The notes below the pieces were generated by a model. The model was given only the letters and a program-made list of their open reading frames with translations, was not told the origin of the DNA and made no database searches. Shown here in pieces: positions 35,692-43,794 of a stretch of 64,000 nucleotides of DNA (position 1 is its first letter; each line of letters starts with the position of its first letter). The stretch covers positions 1 to 64,000 of the forward strand of contig NZ_JAQQWS010000004.1 of NCBI RefSeq assembly GCF_028610675.1. Reading direction: 5' to 3'. This stretch comes from Alkalihalobacillus pseudalcaliphilus (GTDB lineage: Bacteria; Bacillota; Bacilli; Bacillales; Bacillaceae_D). Position numbers and translations under genes: made by a program.

Positions 35692-37449
35692 ATGCGTAAG
35701 ACAAAGATCGTATGTACTATAGGACCAGCAAGTGAAACGGTTGAACAACTTGTGTCATTAATGGAAGCAGGAATGAATGTCGCGAGACTTAATTTTTCAC
35801 ATGGAGACTTTGCTGAGCACGGTGCAAGGATTGAAAATATTCGTGAAGCAAGTAAAAGAACAGGTAAAAATGTGGCGATTTTATTAGACACAAAAGGTCC
35901 TGAAATTCGTACACAAACCTTAGAAAATGGTGTAGCTGAATTAAGAGCTGGACAAAAGCTCATTGTTTCTATGAATGAAATAGTCGGAAATAGCGAAAGG
36001 ATTTCGATTACGTATCCAGAGCTTGTAAATGATGTACACATAGGTTCTACTATTTTACTCGATGATGGATTAATTGAGCTAGAAGTGGTAGAAGTTCGAG
36101 CAGATGAGTTAGTAACCGAAGTGAAAAACAGTGGAATTCTTAAAAATAAAAAAGGTGTAAACGTTCCTAATGTAAGTGTGAATTTACCTGGAATTACAGA
36201 TAAAGACGCAGCTGATATTTTATTTGGAGTTGAGCAAGGCGTTGACTTTGTAGCGGCATCTTTTGTTCGTCGAGCTTCTGATGTATTAGAAATTCGTGAA
36301 CTTCTTGAAAACAACGGAGGAGAGACGATCAAGATCATTCCTAAGATTGAAAACCAAGAGGGAGTGGATAACATTGACGAAATCCTTCAAGTTTCTGATG
36401 GGCTGATGGTAGCACGCGGTGACTTAGGAGTGGAAATCCCTGTTGAAGAAGTTCCCCTTGTACAAAAGCAATTAATTAAAAAATGTAATGCGGAAGCTAA
36501 ACCGGTAATTACAGCAACACAAATGCTAGATTCTATGCAACGCAACCCACGTCCAACAAGAGCAGAAGCAAGTGATGTCGCAAATGCAATTTTTGATGGA
36601 ACAGATGCCATCATGCTTTCTGGTGAAACAGCTGCAGGAGATTACCCTGTCGAGGCTGTAAAGACGATGAATAAAATTGCAGCTCGAGCGGAACAAGGTC
36701 TAAACTATAAAGCATTGCTTAATAAAATTGCAAAAGCAGAGGATGCAATGACAACGACAAGTGCGATTGGACAATCTGTTGTTCATACGTCATTTAACCT
36801 CAAGACACCATATATTCTATCGGCGACAGAAAGTGGATATACAGCACAAATTGTTTCGAGATATCGTCCTAAGTCTGACATCATTGCTGTGACAAGTAAT
36901 CCTAGTGTTTATCGTCAGTTAAGCTTAGTATGGGGTGTATTCCCTGTATTGGGTGAGAAAGCAAAGTCAACAGACCATATGCTAGAAATTACGGTGGATG
37001 CGGCTGTGAAATCAGGGATGATTAAGCAAGGTGAACGTGTAGTAATTACGGCAGGTGTTCCAGTTGGTGAATCAGGGACAACTAACTTAATTAAAGTTCA
37101 TGTCATTGGAGAGGTCGTTGCAAAAGGCCAAGGTATTGGTAAAAGCTCTGTAACGGGTCAAGTCGTCGTTGCCACCAATGCACAAGAAGCGATTGAAAAG
37201 GTAAAAGCTAATTCGATTTTAGTAATGCAAAGCACAGATAAGGACATGATTCCTGCCTTTGAGAAAGCAGCAGCTGTCATTACAGAAGAAGGTGGGCTTA
37301 CTTCTCATGCAGCCGTGGTTGGAATCAGCCTTAATACGCCAGTTATTGTAGGCGTTGAAGGTGCATTACGTTTATTTAATGAAGGTGAAGAAATAACTGT
37401 AGACAGTACCCGTGGAGACATTTACAGAGGACATGCAAGTGTTCTATAA
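35692..37449 (+). CDS. pyk: Pyruvate kinase
   Basis: It makes pyruvate and ATP from phosphoenolpyruvate. The TIM-barrel core starts MRKTKIVCTIGPAS, with ARLNFSHGD (about 31-39), the catalytic lysine region KIIPKIENQEG (about 213-223) and ARGDLGVEIP (about 239-248). The 585 residues include the extra C-terminal PEP-utilizing swivelling domain (about 480-580, with EEGGLTSHAAVVGISL) found in Bacillus enzymes. AGGAGG precedes the ATG. The upstream 230 bases are mainly repeat copy C. Confidence 0.97.
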   Translation: MRKTKIVCTIGPASETVEQLVSLMEAGMNVARLNFSHGDFAEHGARIENIREASKRTGKNVAILLDTKGPEIRTQTLENGVAELRAGQKLIVSMNEIVGNSERISITYPELVNDVHIGSTILLDDGLIELEVVEVRADELVTEVKNSGILKNKKGVNVPNVSVNLPGITDKDAADILFGVEQGVDFVAASFVRRASDVLEIRELLENNGGETIKIIPKIENQEGVDNIDEILQVSDGLMVARGDLGVEIPVEEVPLVQKQLIKKCNAEAKPVITATQMLDSMQRNPRPTRAEASDVANAIFDGTDAIMLSGETAAGDYPVEAVKTMNKIAARAEQGLNYKALLNKIAKAEDAMTTTSAIGQSVVHTSFNLKTPYILSATESGYTAQIVSRYRPKSDIIAVTSNPSVYRQLSLVWGVFPVLGEKAKSTDHMLEITVDAAVKSGMIKQGERVVITAGVPVGESGTTNLIKVHVIGEVVAKGQGIGKSSVTGQVVVATNAQEAIEKVKANSILVMQSTDKDMIPAFEKAAAVITEEGGLTSHAAVVGISLNTPVIVGVEGALRLFNEGEEITVDSTRGDIYRGHASVL

Positions 37450-37490
37450 TGTAATGGAATAAAGGGCTGTCTTAGTAGTCTTAACAGATG

Positions 37491-37534
37491 AAAGGAATGA
37501 GAAGGAATATCCCCTTTTCATTCCTTTATTTATT
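37491..37534 (+). terminator. Terminator of pyk
   Basis: A 15-bp stem AAAGGAATGAGAAGG with CCTTTTCATTCCTTT, then ATTTATT. Confidence 0.85.
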
Positions 37535-37546
37535 GGAGGTAGAAGG

Positions 37547-37948
37547 ATGCGTAAGTACCTGCTTTTCCTTATTTTTTTGTTACCCTTATTAGAAGTGATT
37601 GGTTTTATTATAGTGAGCCAATGGATTGGTGTCTGGCCAACAATATCGCTAATTATATTATCTAGTATATTAGGTGCTTGGTTAGCAAGACGGGAAGGCT
37701 TACAGACAATTCGCTTAGCGCAAATGCAAATGAACCAAGGACAGATGCCAAGTCAAGTGATGATAGATGGCCTTTGTATCCTATTAGGAGGTTTTCTCTT
37801 ACTAATACCTGGATTTTTAACAGATATTTTTGGCTTACTTTTATTAATTCCAAAAACGAGAGCGATGTTCAAAGCACTACTAACGAAATGGCTTTCTAAG
37901 CTTATTCAGAACGGTCAAGTCATCGTCATGAATAGACGTCCTTTTTAA
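37547..37948 (+). CDS. fxsA: FxsA family membrane protein
   Basis: FxsA-family proteins are small inner membrane proteins; in E. coli overproduction blocks phage T7 exclusion, and the Bacillus role is unknown. The 133 residues begin with two membrane helices separated by a Trp (about 4-26 and 30-45), then LGAWLARREGLQTIR (about 43-57), DGLCILLGGFLLLIPGFLTDIFGLLLL (written here only as the 67-93 hydrophobic region) and a basic tail. GGAGG precedes the ATG. ytwI follows after 51 bases. Confidence 0.92.
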   Translation: MRKYLLFLIFLLPLLEVIGFIIVSQWIGVWPTISLIILSSILGAWLARREGLQTIRLAQMQMNQGQMPSQVMIDGLCILLGGFLLLIPGFLTDIFGLLLLIPKTRAMFKALLTKWLSKLIQNGQVIVMNRRPF

Positions 37949-37999
37949 TATTCTATTTACGTAAGCTAGTTGATATGTAGCAGAGAGAGGGACGATTAC

Positions 38000-38476
38000 A
38001 TGTCTCATGCAACCATTTTTATGTTGGTTTTATTAGTAATTGCGGTTATTGCTAAAAATCAATCTTTACTTATTGCGGTAATTTTTTTATTAATTGTTAA
38101 ATGGACGGGGTTGGGAGAGAAGCTGTTTCCGTTAATCCAGTCTAAAGGAATTAATTGGGGTGTAACGATTATAACCATAGCCGTTTTAACCCCAATTGTA
38201 ACAGGGGCGATTGGGTTTAAGGAGTTGCATGAAGCGGTTCGGTCGCCTTATGCATGGGTCGCTTTATTTTCTGGGATTTTAGTTGCAATAATCGCAGCAA
38301 ATGGCCTTGATTTATTAAAAAATGATCCTCATATTACAGCTGCTTTAGTAATAGGAACAATACTCGCTGTCGCCCTTTTTAAAGGTGTTGCCGTTGGTCC
38401 ATTAATTGGAGCGGGTATTGCTTATTTGACGATGCAGGTTATTCAATTCTTTAGCAGATTAGGTGGAGGCCCTTAA
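38000..38476 (+). CDS. ytwI: DUF441 family membrane protein YtwI
   Basis: The 158-residue protein has four predicted membrane segments (about 5-40, 53-72, 80-105 and 112-150) and matches the DUF441/UPF0756 family. The function is unknown. The start at 38000 gives MSHATIFMLVLLVIAV and follows GAGAGGG; a longer frame adds ten polar residues without a site. It follows fxsA and precedes citZ as in B. subtilis. A terminator follows. Confidence 0.9.
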   Translation: MSHATIFMLVLLVIAVIAKNQSLLIAVIFLLIVKWTGLGEKLFPLIQSKGINWGVTIITIAVLTPIVTGAIGFKELHEAVRSPYAWVALFSGILVAIIAANGLDLLKNDPHITAALVIGTILAVALFKGVAVGPLIGAGIAYLTMQVIQFFSRLGGGP

Positions 38477-38486
38477 ATGAGTGGAG

Positions 38487-38519
38487 AAAACTGTTCGATA
38501 GAAAATCGAGCAGTTTTTT
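38487..38519 (+). terminator. Terminator of ytwI
   Basis: Stem AAAACTG-TCGAT paired with ATCGA-CAGTTTT, with TTTTTT. Confidence 0.85.
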
Positions 38520-38689
38520 ACGTTTTCTATACGGTGTACAAGGGTAAGTGATTGATAAGGATCGTAATAGATATACATGGTAGCAACAATCCGTGGTTTA
38601 CGTTTAAAGGCAAAACGAAGTCCAAGAGCAGAGGTGATAAAAAAGGGTTTAACGACAACAGGGAGGCAGATCATAGCTTGAGTAAAGTC

Positions 38690-39110
38690 ACGAAAAGGCC
38701 TGAATATGACAGTTACTCAAGGGGACCAAGAGGTAACTAACTTCAAGGCACAAACTCTCGCACCTAAGTAACTTTCATACAGCGACGAGTAACGCTCTAT
38801 GTTTGCACCAACTTTCATATAAACCCGCATGGTGAAGCCAAAACCACTCCACCACCAACAAACATGAAAGCGGTGTTGGGCTTTTTGACTGGTGGAACTT
38901 CATTCAATTGGTGCCAAGTGTTGTAGGGAAATTCATACAAAAGTTACTAATAGGTATAAGAGGTTTATATAACGGTTTTAAGGGGATTCATATTCATATG
39001 TAGACTAGGGCCATGGTTGAATGGCAGCTGGTGTTCCAAGTTAGTTTCACTTAGTTGGTGTTGAGTGTTACCGACAATTATCTCTGTTAAGAGGTAATCC
39101 ATTTCGCATT
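38690..39110 (+). repeat. Dispersed repeat fragments, copy E, and surroundings
   Basis: 38690-38745 resembles one unit of the 52-bp tandem array at 46017-46172 (GTCACGAAAAGGCC..GACAGTTACTC). AACTTTCATAC lies at 38770-38780, AACTTTCATATAAA at 38810-38823 and TTCATACAAAA near 38932-38942. Between them is the GCATGG..CACCACCAACAAACATGAAAGCGG module with ACTGGTGGAACTTCATTCAATT. 38520-38690 and 38945-39110 hold no gene I can support. Confidence 0.7.
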
Positions 39111-39157
39111 AATAAAATGTAATTTTTGGTATATTAGAATTTGTTAAGGCGAAAACA

Positions 39158-39186
39158 TTCACAAAAATAAAAAAAATGTTTATAAT
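39158..39186 (+). promoter_or_regulatory. Promoter of citZ
   Basis: TTCACA at 39158-39163, a 17-base spacer and TATAAT at 39181-39186, about 110 bases before citZ. Confidence 0.75.
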
Positions 39187-39238
39187 GGGATTTGGAGTTC
39201 CTTTCTACATATTGCATTTCTGGAATTAGATTTGGAAA

Positions 39239-39252
39239 TGTAAGCATTTACT
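39239..39252 (+). promoter_or_regulatory. cre site in the citZ leader
   Basis: TGTAAGCATTTACT matches TGWAARCGYTWNCW at 13 of 14 positions and lies near +47 of the promoter above. CcpA repression of citZ is known in B. subtilis; its use here is inferred. Confidence 0.6.
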
Positions 39253-39296
39253 ATATGCTTTGAGGGAAGATTTTATGGGAAAAAGGAGAGGTTATT

Positions 39297-40412
39297 GTGA
39301 GTGCAACTCGTGGATTAGAAGGTATCGTGGCAACAACTTCAAGTGTTAGTTCAATTATTGATAGCACGTTAACGTATCAAGGTTATGAAATTGATGACCT
39401 GGCAGAACATGCAAGTTTTGAAGAAGTTATCTTTTTACTTTGGAATGGTCGTTTGCCTAAAGAAAACGAACTGAACGAACTAAAAAGTCAATTAGCCGAG
39501 CACGCTGACATTCCAAAAGAGGTCATTGAGCAAATGAAAAGCTATCCATTAAAGGACATTCATCCTATGGCGGCTTTAAGAACAGCAATCTCAAGCTTAG
39601 GCCTTTATGATGAAGATGCAGATGTCATGGAAGAAGATAAAAACCGTCTTAAAGCTTTGAAAATTCAAGCAAAAATCCCAACAATCGTGACAGCGTTTTC
39701 GCGTTTACGTGAAGGAAAAGAACCTGTTGCACCAAAGAAAGATTTGAGTGTGGCTGCGAACTTTTTATATATGCTAAAGGGAGAAGACCCGGATGAAATC
39801 TCAGTAAATGCATTTAATAAGGCGCTTGTTCTTCACGCAGACCACGAACTAAATGCTTCAACATTTACTGCACGAGTGTGTGTAGCGACATTATCTGATG
39901 TTTATTCAGGTATTACTGCTGCTATAGGGGCGTTAAAAGGTCCATTACATGGCGGAGCAAATGAAGCAGTAATGAAAATGCTCAGCGAAATTGGTTCAGT
40001 GGAAAATGTAGAACCATACGTACGTAAAGCGATTGAAAATAAGGAAAAAGTCATGGGATTTGGACACCGTGTCTACAAAAATGGTGACCCGCGTGCGAAA
40101 CATTTAAAAGAAATGTCTAAACGCTTAACGGAAATTACTGGTGAAACAAAGTGGTATGAAATGTCGATTAAAATTGACGAAATCTTCACTTCTGAAAAAG
40201 GAATTTTACCAAACGTTGATTTCTATTCAGCTAGTGTCTACCATAGCTTAGGTATTGATCATGACTTATTCACACCTATTTTTGCTGTAAGCCGTACATC
40301 TGGTTGGTTAGCTCATATTTTAGAGCAGTATAGCAACAATCGCCTTATTCGTCCGCGTGCAGAATATAACGGTCCGGATAAGCAGGTTTATGTTCCGTTA
40401 GAGAAACGATAA
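39297..40412 (+). CDS. citZ: Citrate synthase
   Basis: It condenses oxaloacetate and acetyl-CoA to citrate. The 371 residues contain the catalytic His in GPLHGGANEAV (about 217-227), GFGHRVYKNGDPRA (about 255-268) and the Asp in NVDFYSASVYHSLG (about 307-320). The GTG start follows AAAGGAGAGG. It is the first gene of citZ-icd-mdh. The leader carries a cre-like site. Confidence 0.96.
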   Translation: MSATRGLEGIVATTSSVSSIIDSTLTYQGYEIDDLAEHASFEEVIFLLWNGRLPKENELNELKSQLAEHADIPKEVIEQMKSYPLKDIHPMAALRTAISSLGLYDEDADVMEEDKNRLKALKIQAKIPTIVTAFSRLREGKEPVAPKKDLSVAANFLYMLKGEDPDEISVNAFNKALVLHADHELNASTFTARVCVATLSDVYSGITAAIGALKGPLHGGANEAVMKMLSEIGSVENVEPYVRKAIENKEKVMGFGHRVYKNGDPRAKHLKEMSKRLTEITGETKWYEMSIKIDEIFTSEKGILPNVDFYSASVYHSLGIDHDLFTPIFAVSRTSGWLAHILEQYSNNRLIRPRAEYNGPDKQVYVPLEKR

Positions 40413-40500
40413 GTATTAGATACGGGTAGGTCGTTAATTCGACCTATTCCATAACATTGTTCGATCATTATAGATATTTAGTGACAATTTTCATGTATAT

Positions 40501-40529
40501 TTGTTAAGCTAAGAATGTGAAGATTTTAT
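40501..40529 (+). promoter_or_regulatory. Possible internal promoter before icd
   Basis: TTGTTA at 40501-40506, 17 bases, TTTTAT at 40524-40529. A weak -10 makes this tentative. Confidence 0.35.
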
Positions 40530-40562
40530 ATTGCGTAATTATTTCGAGGAGGTTTATGTAAC

Positions 40563-41831
40563 ATGTCAAACGGTGAAGTAATTAAGGTAAATAATGGAGT
40601 ATTAGATGTACCAAATAACCCGATCATTCCTTTTATTGAAGGAGATGGAACAGGTCCAGATATTTGGGCAGCAGCTTCTAGAGTATTAGATGCAGCAGTT
40701 GAAAAAGCTTATAACGGTGAGAAGAAAATTGTTTGGAAAGAAATTTTAGCGGGTGAAAAGGCTTTTAATGAAACAGGAAGTTGGTTACCTGAAGAAACAT
40801 TAGAAGCTATTGATAAATATATGATTGCTATTAAAGGACCATTAACGACACCAGTTGGAGGCGGAATTCGTTCATTAAACGTGGCACTTCGCCAAGAGCT
40901 TGATTTATACGTTTGTTTACGTCCAGTACGTTATTTCCAAGGAGTACCTTCTCCTGTTAAACGTCCAGAAGATACGGACATGGTTATCTTCCGTGAAAAC
41001 TCTGAAGATATTTACGCTGGTATTGAGTATCAAGAGGGTTCTGAAGAAGTACAAAAATTAGTGAAGTTTTTACAAGAAGAATTAGGTGCTAAGAAAATTC
41101 GTTTCCCTGAAACTTCTGGTATCGGTGTAAAACCTGTATCTAAAGAAGGTACAGAGCGCTTAGTCCGTGCAACGATTCAATATGCACTTGACGAAGGCCG
41201 CAAGAGTGTAACGTTAGTTCACAAAGGAAACATCATGAAATTTACTGAAGGTGCTTTCAAGAACTGGGGTTATGAGCTTGCTGAGAAAGAATTTGGTGAT
41301 CAAGTATTCACTTGGGCCCAGTACGATAATATTGTAGAAGCTGACGGTGTAGAGGCTGCCAATAAAGCACAAGATGAAGCTTTAGCTGCTGGTAAAATTC
41401 TAGTTAAAGACTCTATTGCTGATATCTTCTTACAACAAATTTTAACTCGTCCAAAAGAGTTTGATGTTGTAGCAACAATGAACTTAAATGGAGATTACAT
41501 TTCTGATGCACTTGCTGCTCAAGTAGGTGGAATTGGTATTGCTCCAGGTGCTAATATTAACTATGTAACGGGACATGCTATTTTTGAAGCAACTCACGGT
41601 ACAGCACCTAAATATGCGGGACAAGATAAAGTAAACCCTTCTTCTGTTCTACTCTCAGGTGAATTAATGCTTCGTCACCTTGGTTGGAATGAAGCAGCAG
41701 ATTTAATTATGGGTTCTATGGATAAAACGATTGCTAGCAAAGTAGTAACATATGACTTCGCCCGCTTAATGGATGGTGCAACAGAAGTGAAATGTTCTGG
41801 ATTTGCTGATGAGTTAATTAAAAACCTTTAA
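40563..41831 (+). CDS. icd: Isocitrate dehydrogenase (NADP)
   Basis: It oxidises isocitrate to 2-oxoglutarate. The 422 residues show IEGDGTGPDIW (about 25-35), the substrate loop GGGIRSLNVALRQELDLYVC (about 99-118), RENSEDIYAGIEY (about 140-152), HKGNIMKFTEGAF (about 221-233), and late in the chain GANINYV and EATHGTAPKYAG (about 338-349). The last pattern fits NADP-dependent icd of Bacillus. GAGGAGG precedes the ATG. mdh follows after a terminator-like hairpin. Confidence 0.97.
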   Translation: MSNGEVIKVNNGVLDVPNNPIIPFIEGDGTGPDIWAAASRVLDAAVEKAYNGEKKIVWKEILAGEKAFNETGSWLPEETLEAIDKYMIAIKGPLTTPVGGGIRSLNVALRQELDLYVCLRPVRYFQGVPSPVKRPEDTDMVIFRENSEDIYAGIEYQEGSEEVQKLVKFLQEELGAKKIRFPETSGIGVKPVSKEGTERLVRATIQYALDEGRKSVTLVHKGNIMKFTEGAFKNWGYELAEKEFGDQVFTWAQYDNIVEADGVEAANKAQDEALAAGKILVKDSIADIFLQQILTRPKEFDVVATMNLNGDYISDALAAQVGGIGIAPGANINYVTGHAIFEATHGTAPKYAGQDKVNPSSVLLSGELMLRHLGWNEAADLIMGSMDKTIASKVVTYDFARLMDGATEVKCSGFADELIKNL

Positions 41832-41844
41832 TATTGATGACATG

Positions 41845-41877
41845 AGCGTATGTGAGTAAAATCCATACGCTTTCTTT
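41845..41877 (+). terminator. Hairpin terminator between icd and mdh
   Basis: 8-bp stem AGCGTATG/CATACGCT (41845-41852 with 41864-41871) followed by TTCTTTCT. It may be partly read through. Confidence 0.65.
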
Positions 41878-41927
41878 CTAGGAATGATAGATTCACGTTT
41901 GAAATCAACAATCAGGAGTGATGGAAA

Positions 41928-42872
41928 ATGGCAATTAAACGTAGAAAGATATCAGTCATTGGGGCGGGCTTTACTGGAGCAACAACGGCTCTAATGGTTG
42001 CACAAAAAGAGTTAGGGGATGTTGTGTTAGTTGATATTCCACAATTAGATGGACCGACTAAAGGTAAAGCACTAGATATGCTAGAATCAACACCTGTACA
42101 AGGCGTAGATGCTCATATTGTAGGTAGTTCTAATTACGAAGATACAAAGGATTCTGATATTGTTGTCATTACAGCTGGTATTGCTAGAAAGCCTGGAATG
42201 AGTCGTGACGATCTTGTTAGCACTAATGCAAATATTATGAAGGCAGTTACGCGTGAAGTGGTAAACTATTCACCAAATTGTTATATCATCGTGCTGACGA
42301 ATCCAGCCGATGCAATGACTTATACGGTTTATAAAGAATCTGGATTTCCTAAAAATCGTGTAATCGGTCAATCAGGTGTTTTAGATACAGCTAGATTCCG
42401 TACCTTTATTGCTCAAGAATTAAACCTTTCTGTTGAAGATATCACAGGTTTTGTATTAGGTGGACATGGCGATGATATGGTTCCGCTTATTCGTTATTCT
42501 TTTGCAGGAGGCGTTCCTTTATCAAAACTTATTTCAGATGAGCGGTTAGAAGAAATTGTTGAACGTACTCGTAAAGGTGGAGGAGAAATCGTTGGACTTT
42601 TAGGGAATGGTAGTGCCTATTACGCTCCGGCAGCTTCACTAACTCAAATGGTTGAGGCAATTATTAAAGATAAGAAAAGAGTACTGCCAACCATTGCTTA
42701 TTTAGAAGGAGAGTATGGCTATGAGGATTTATACTTAGGTGTACCCACGATTCTAGGTGGCGATGGTATTGAAAAAATTATTGAACTAGATCTACTAGAA
42801 GACGAAAAGGCTGCATTAGATCGTTCTGTTCAATCGGTCCGACATGTCATGGAAGCTCTACCAAGTAAATAA
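41928..42872 (+). CDS. mdh: Malate dehydrogenase (LDH-like)
   Basis: It converts malate to oxaloacetate with NAD. The 314 residues have the Rossmann motif VIGAGFTGATTALMV (about 10-24), VVITAGIARKPGMSRDDL (about 81-98) with the substrate arginines, TNPADAMTY (about 124-132) and the catalytic His in VLGGHGDDMVPL (about 181-192). This is the LDH-like malate dehydrogenase of Bacillus. AGGAG precedes the ATG. It ends the TCA cluster, with a terminator. Confidence 0.97.
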   Translation: MAIKRRKISVIGAGFTGATTALMVAQKELGDVVLVDIPQLDGPTKGKALDMLESTPVQGVDAHIVGSSNYEDTKDSDIVVITAGIARKPGMSRDDLVSTNANIMKAVTREVVNYSPNCYIIVLTNPADAMTYTVYKESGFPKNRVIGQSGVLDTARFRTFIAQELNLSVEDITGFVLGGHGDDMVPLIRYSFAGGVPLSKLISDERLEEIVERTRKGGGEIVGLLGNGSAYYAPAASLTQMVEAIIKDKKRVLPTIAYLEGEYGYEDLYLGVPTILGGDGIEKIIELDLLEDEKAALDRSVQSVRHVMEALPSK

Positions 42873-42878
42873 TAAGTG

Positions 42879-42918
42879 AAACGGTGTAAGGATGATAAAC
42901 ATCTTTGCATCGTTTTTT
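42879..42918 (+). terminator. Terminator of mdh
   Basis: A 15-bp imperfect stem AACGGTGTAAGGATG/CATCTTTGCATCGTT with TTTTTT. Confidence 0.85.
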
Positions 42919-42994
42919 ATAAGCATTCAAAAAAAGAAGTCATTCAAAATACTTGATCAAAATGATATAACTATGTTAATAATCGAGCATTATT

Positions 42995-43003
42995 TGGTAT
43001 ACT
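42995..43003 (+). promoter_or_regulatory. Extended -10 promoter of phoPR
   Basis: TGG then TATACT (42998-43003), an extended -10 with no good -35. It lies 75 bases before phoP. Confidence 0.5.
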
Positions 43004-43077
43004 AATGGTGAAAAATATAAAATCTATTGGGGAACCGTGAAAGATCTCATACATTGAGAAGAGCGGAGGAGACTTAT

Positions 43078-43794
43078 ATGTCACAAAGATTATTAGTAGT
43101 AGATGATGAGGAATCAATTGCAACATTACTTCAATTTAACTTACAGCAATCAGGTTATGAAGTAGATACTGTTCATGATGGTGGAGCTGCCTTTAGGAAA
43201 GCAGAAAGTGAAAAATATGACTTAATTGTTTTAGACTTGATGCTACCGGAGATGGATGGTTTAGAGGTTTGTAAACAATTACGACAAAATAAAGTCTTTA
43301 CACCTATCTTGATGTTAACAGCCAAAGATGATGAATTTGATAAAGTTTTGGGTCTGGAGCTCGGAGCAGATGACTACATGACGAAGCCTTTTAGTCCACG
43401 TGAGGTGGTTGCAAGGGTTCGGGCAATTTTAAGAAGAGTTGCTCAACAAGCACCTGTAGAAACCGTAGAGGAAAAAGGAAATAATGGGAAAATGACGGTC
43501 GGGGAAGTCGTTATATATCCTGAAAACTATGAAGTATACTATCAAAACAAAGCCTTAGACGTTACGCCTAAGGAATTTGAACTTCTCCTCTATCTAATGA
43601 ATCATAAAGGACGAGTATTAACGAGGGATCAGCTTTTAAATGCTGTTTGGAACTATGAGTTTGTTGGGGATACGAGGATTGTGGATGTACATATTAGTCA
43701 TTTACGAGAGAAAATTGAACCCAATACGAAAAAACCTATTTATATTAAAACAATTAGGGGACTAGGCTATAAATTGGAGGAGCCCCAGTTATAA
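43078..43794 (+). CDS. phoP: Response regulator PhoP
   Basis: This OmpR-family regulator activates the phosphate-starvation regulon when phosphorylated by PhoR. The receiver domain (about 1-120) has VVDDEESI (acidic pocket), the phospho-acceptor Asp in VLDLMLPEMDG (about 52-62), and the Thr/Lys pair (MLTAKDDEFD, DYMTKPFSPREV). The C-terminal winged helix (about 135-235) has TPKEFELLLYL and DTRIVDVHISHLREKIE. GGAGG precedes the ATG at 43078; a longer frame adds 17 residues. Its stop overlaps the phoR start (TAATG). Confidence 0.95.
   Translation: MSQRLLVVDDEESIATLLQFNLQQSGYEVDTVHDGGAAFRKAESEKYDLIVLDLMLPEMDGLEVCKQLRQNKVFTPILMLTAKDDEFDKVLGLELGADDYMTKPFSPREVVARVRAILRRVAQQAPVETVEEKGNNGKMTVGEVVIYPENYEVYYQNKALDVTPKEFELLLYLMNHKGRVLTRDQLLNAVWNYEFVGDTRIVDVHISHLREKIEPNTKKPIYIKTIRGLGYKLEEPQL

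Noticed and set aside
35685..36374. 229-codon open frame opposite pyk
   Set aside because: It mirrors the codon pattern of pyk, is Ser-rich with no family resemblance, and lacks a start signal; it is a shadow.
38459..38740. Open frames on both strands (71 codons minus, 62 codons plus) after ytwI
   Set aside because: The minus frame reads in a protein-like way but lacks a ribosome binding site and overlaps the ytwI terminator and 3' end; the plus frame has no site either. Neither can be supported.
39167..39183. CcpC-type box ATAA..TTAT before citZ
   Set aside because: The spacing is nine bases instead of the seven expected, and the region is simply A/T-rich.
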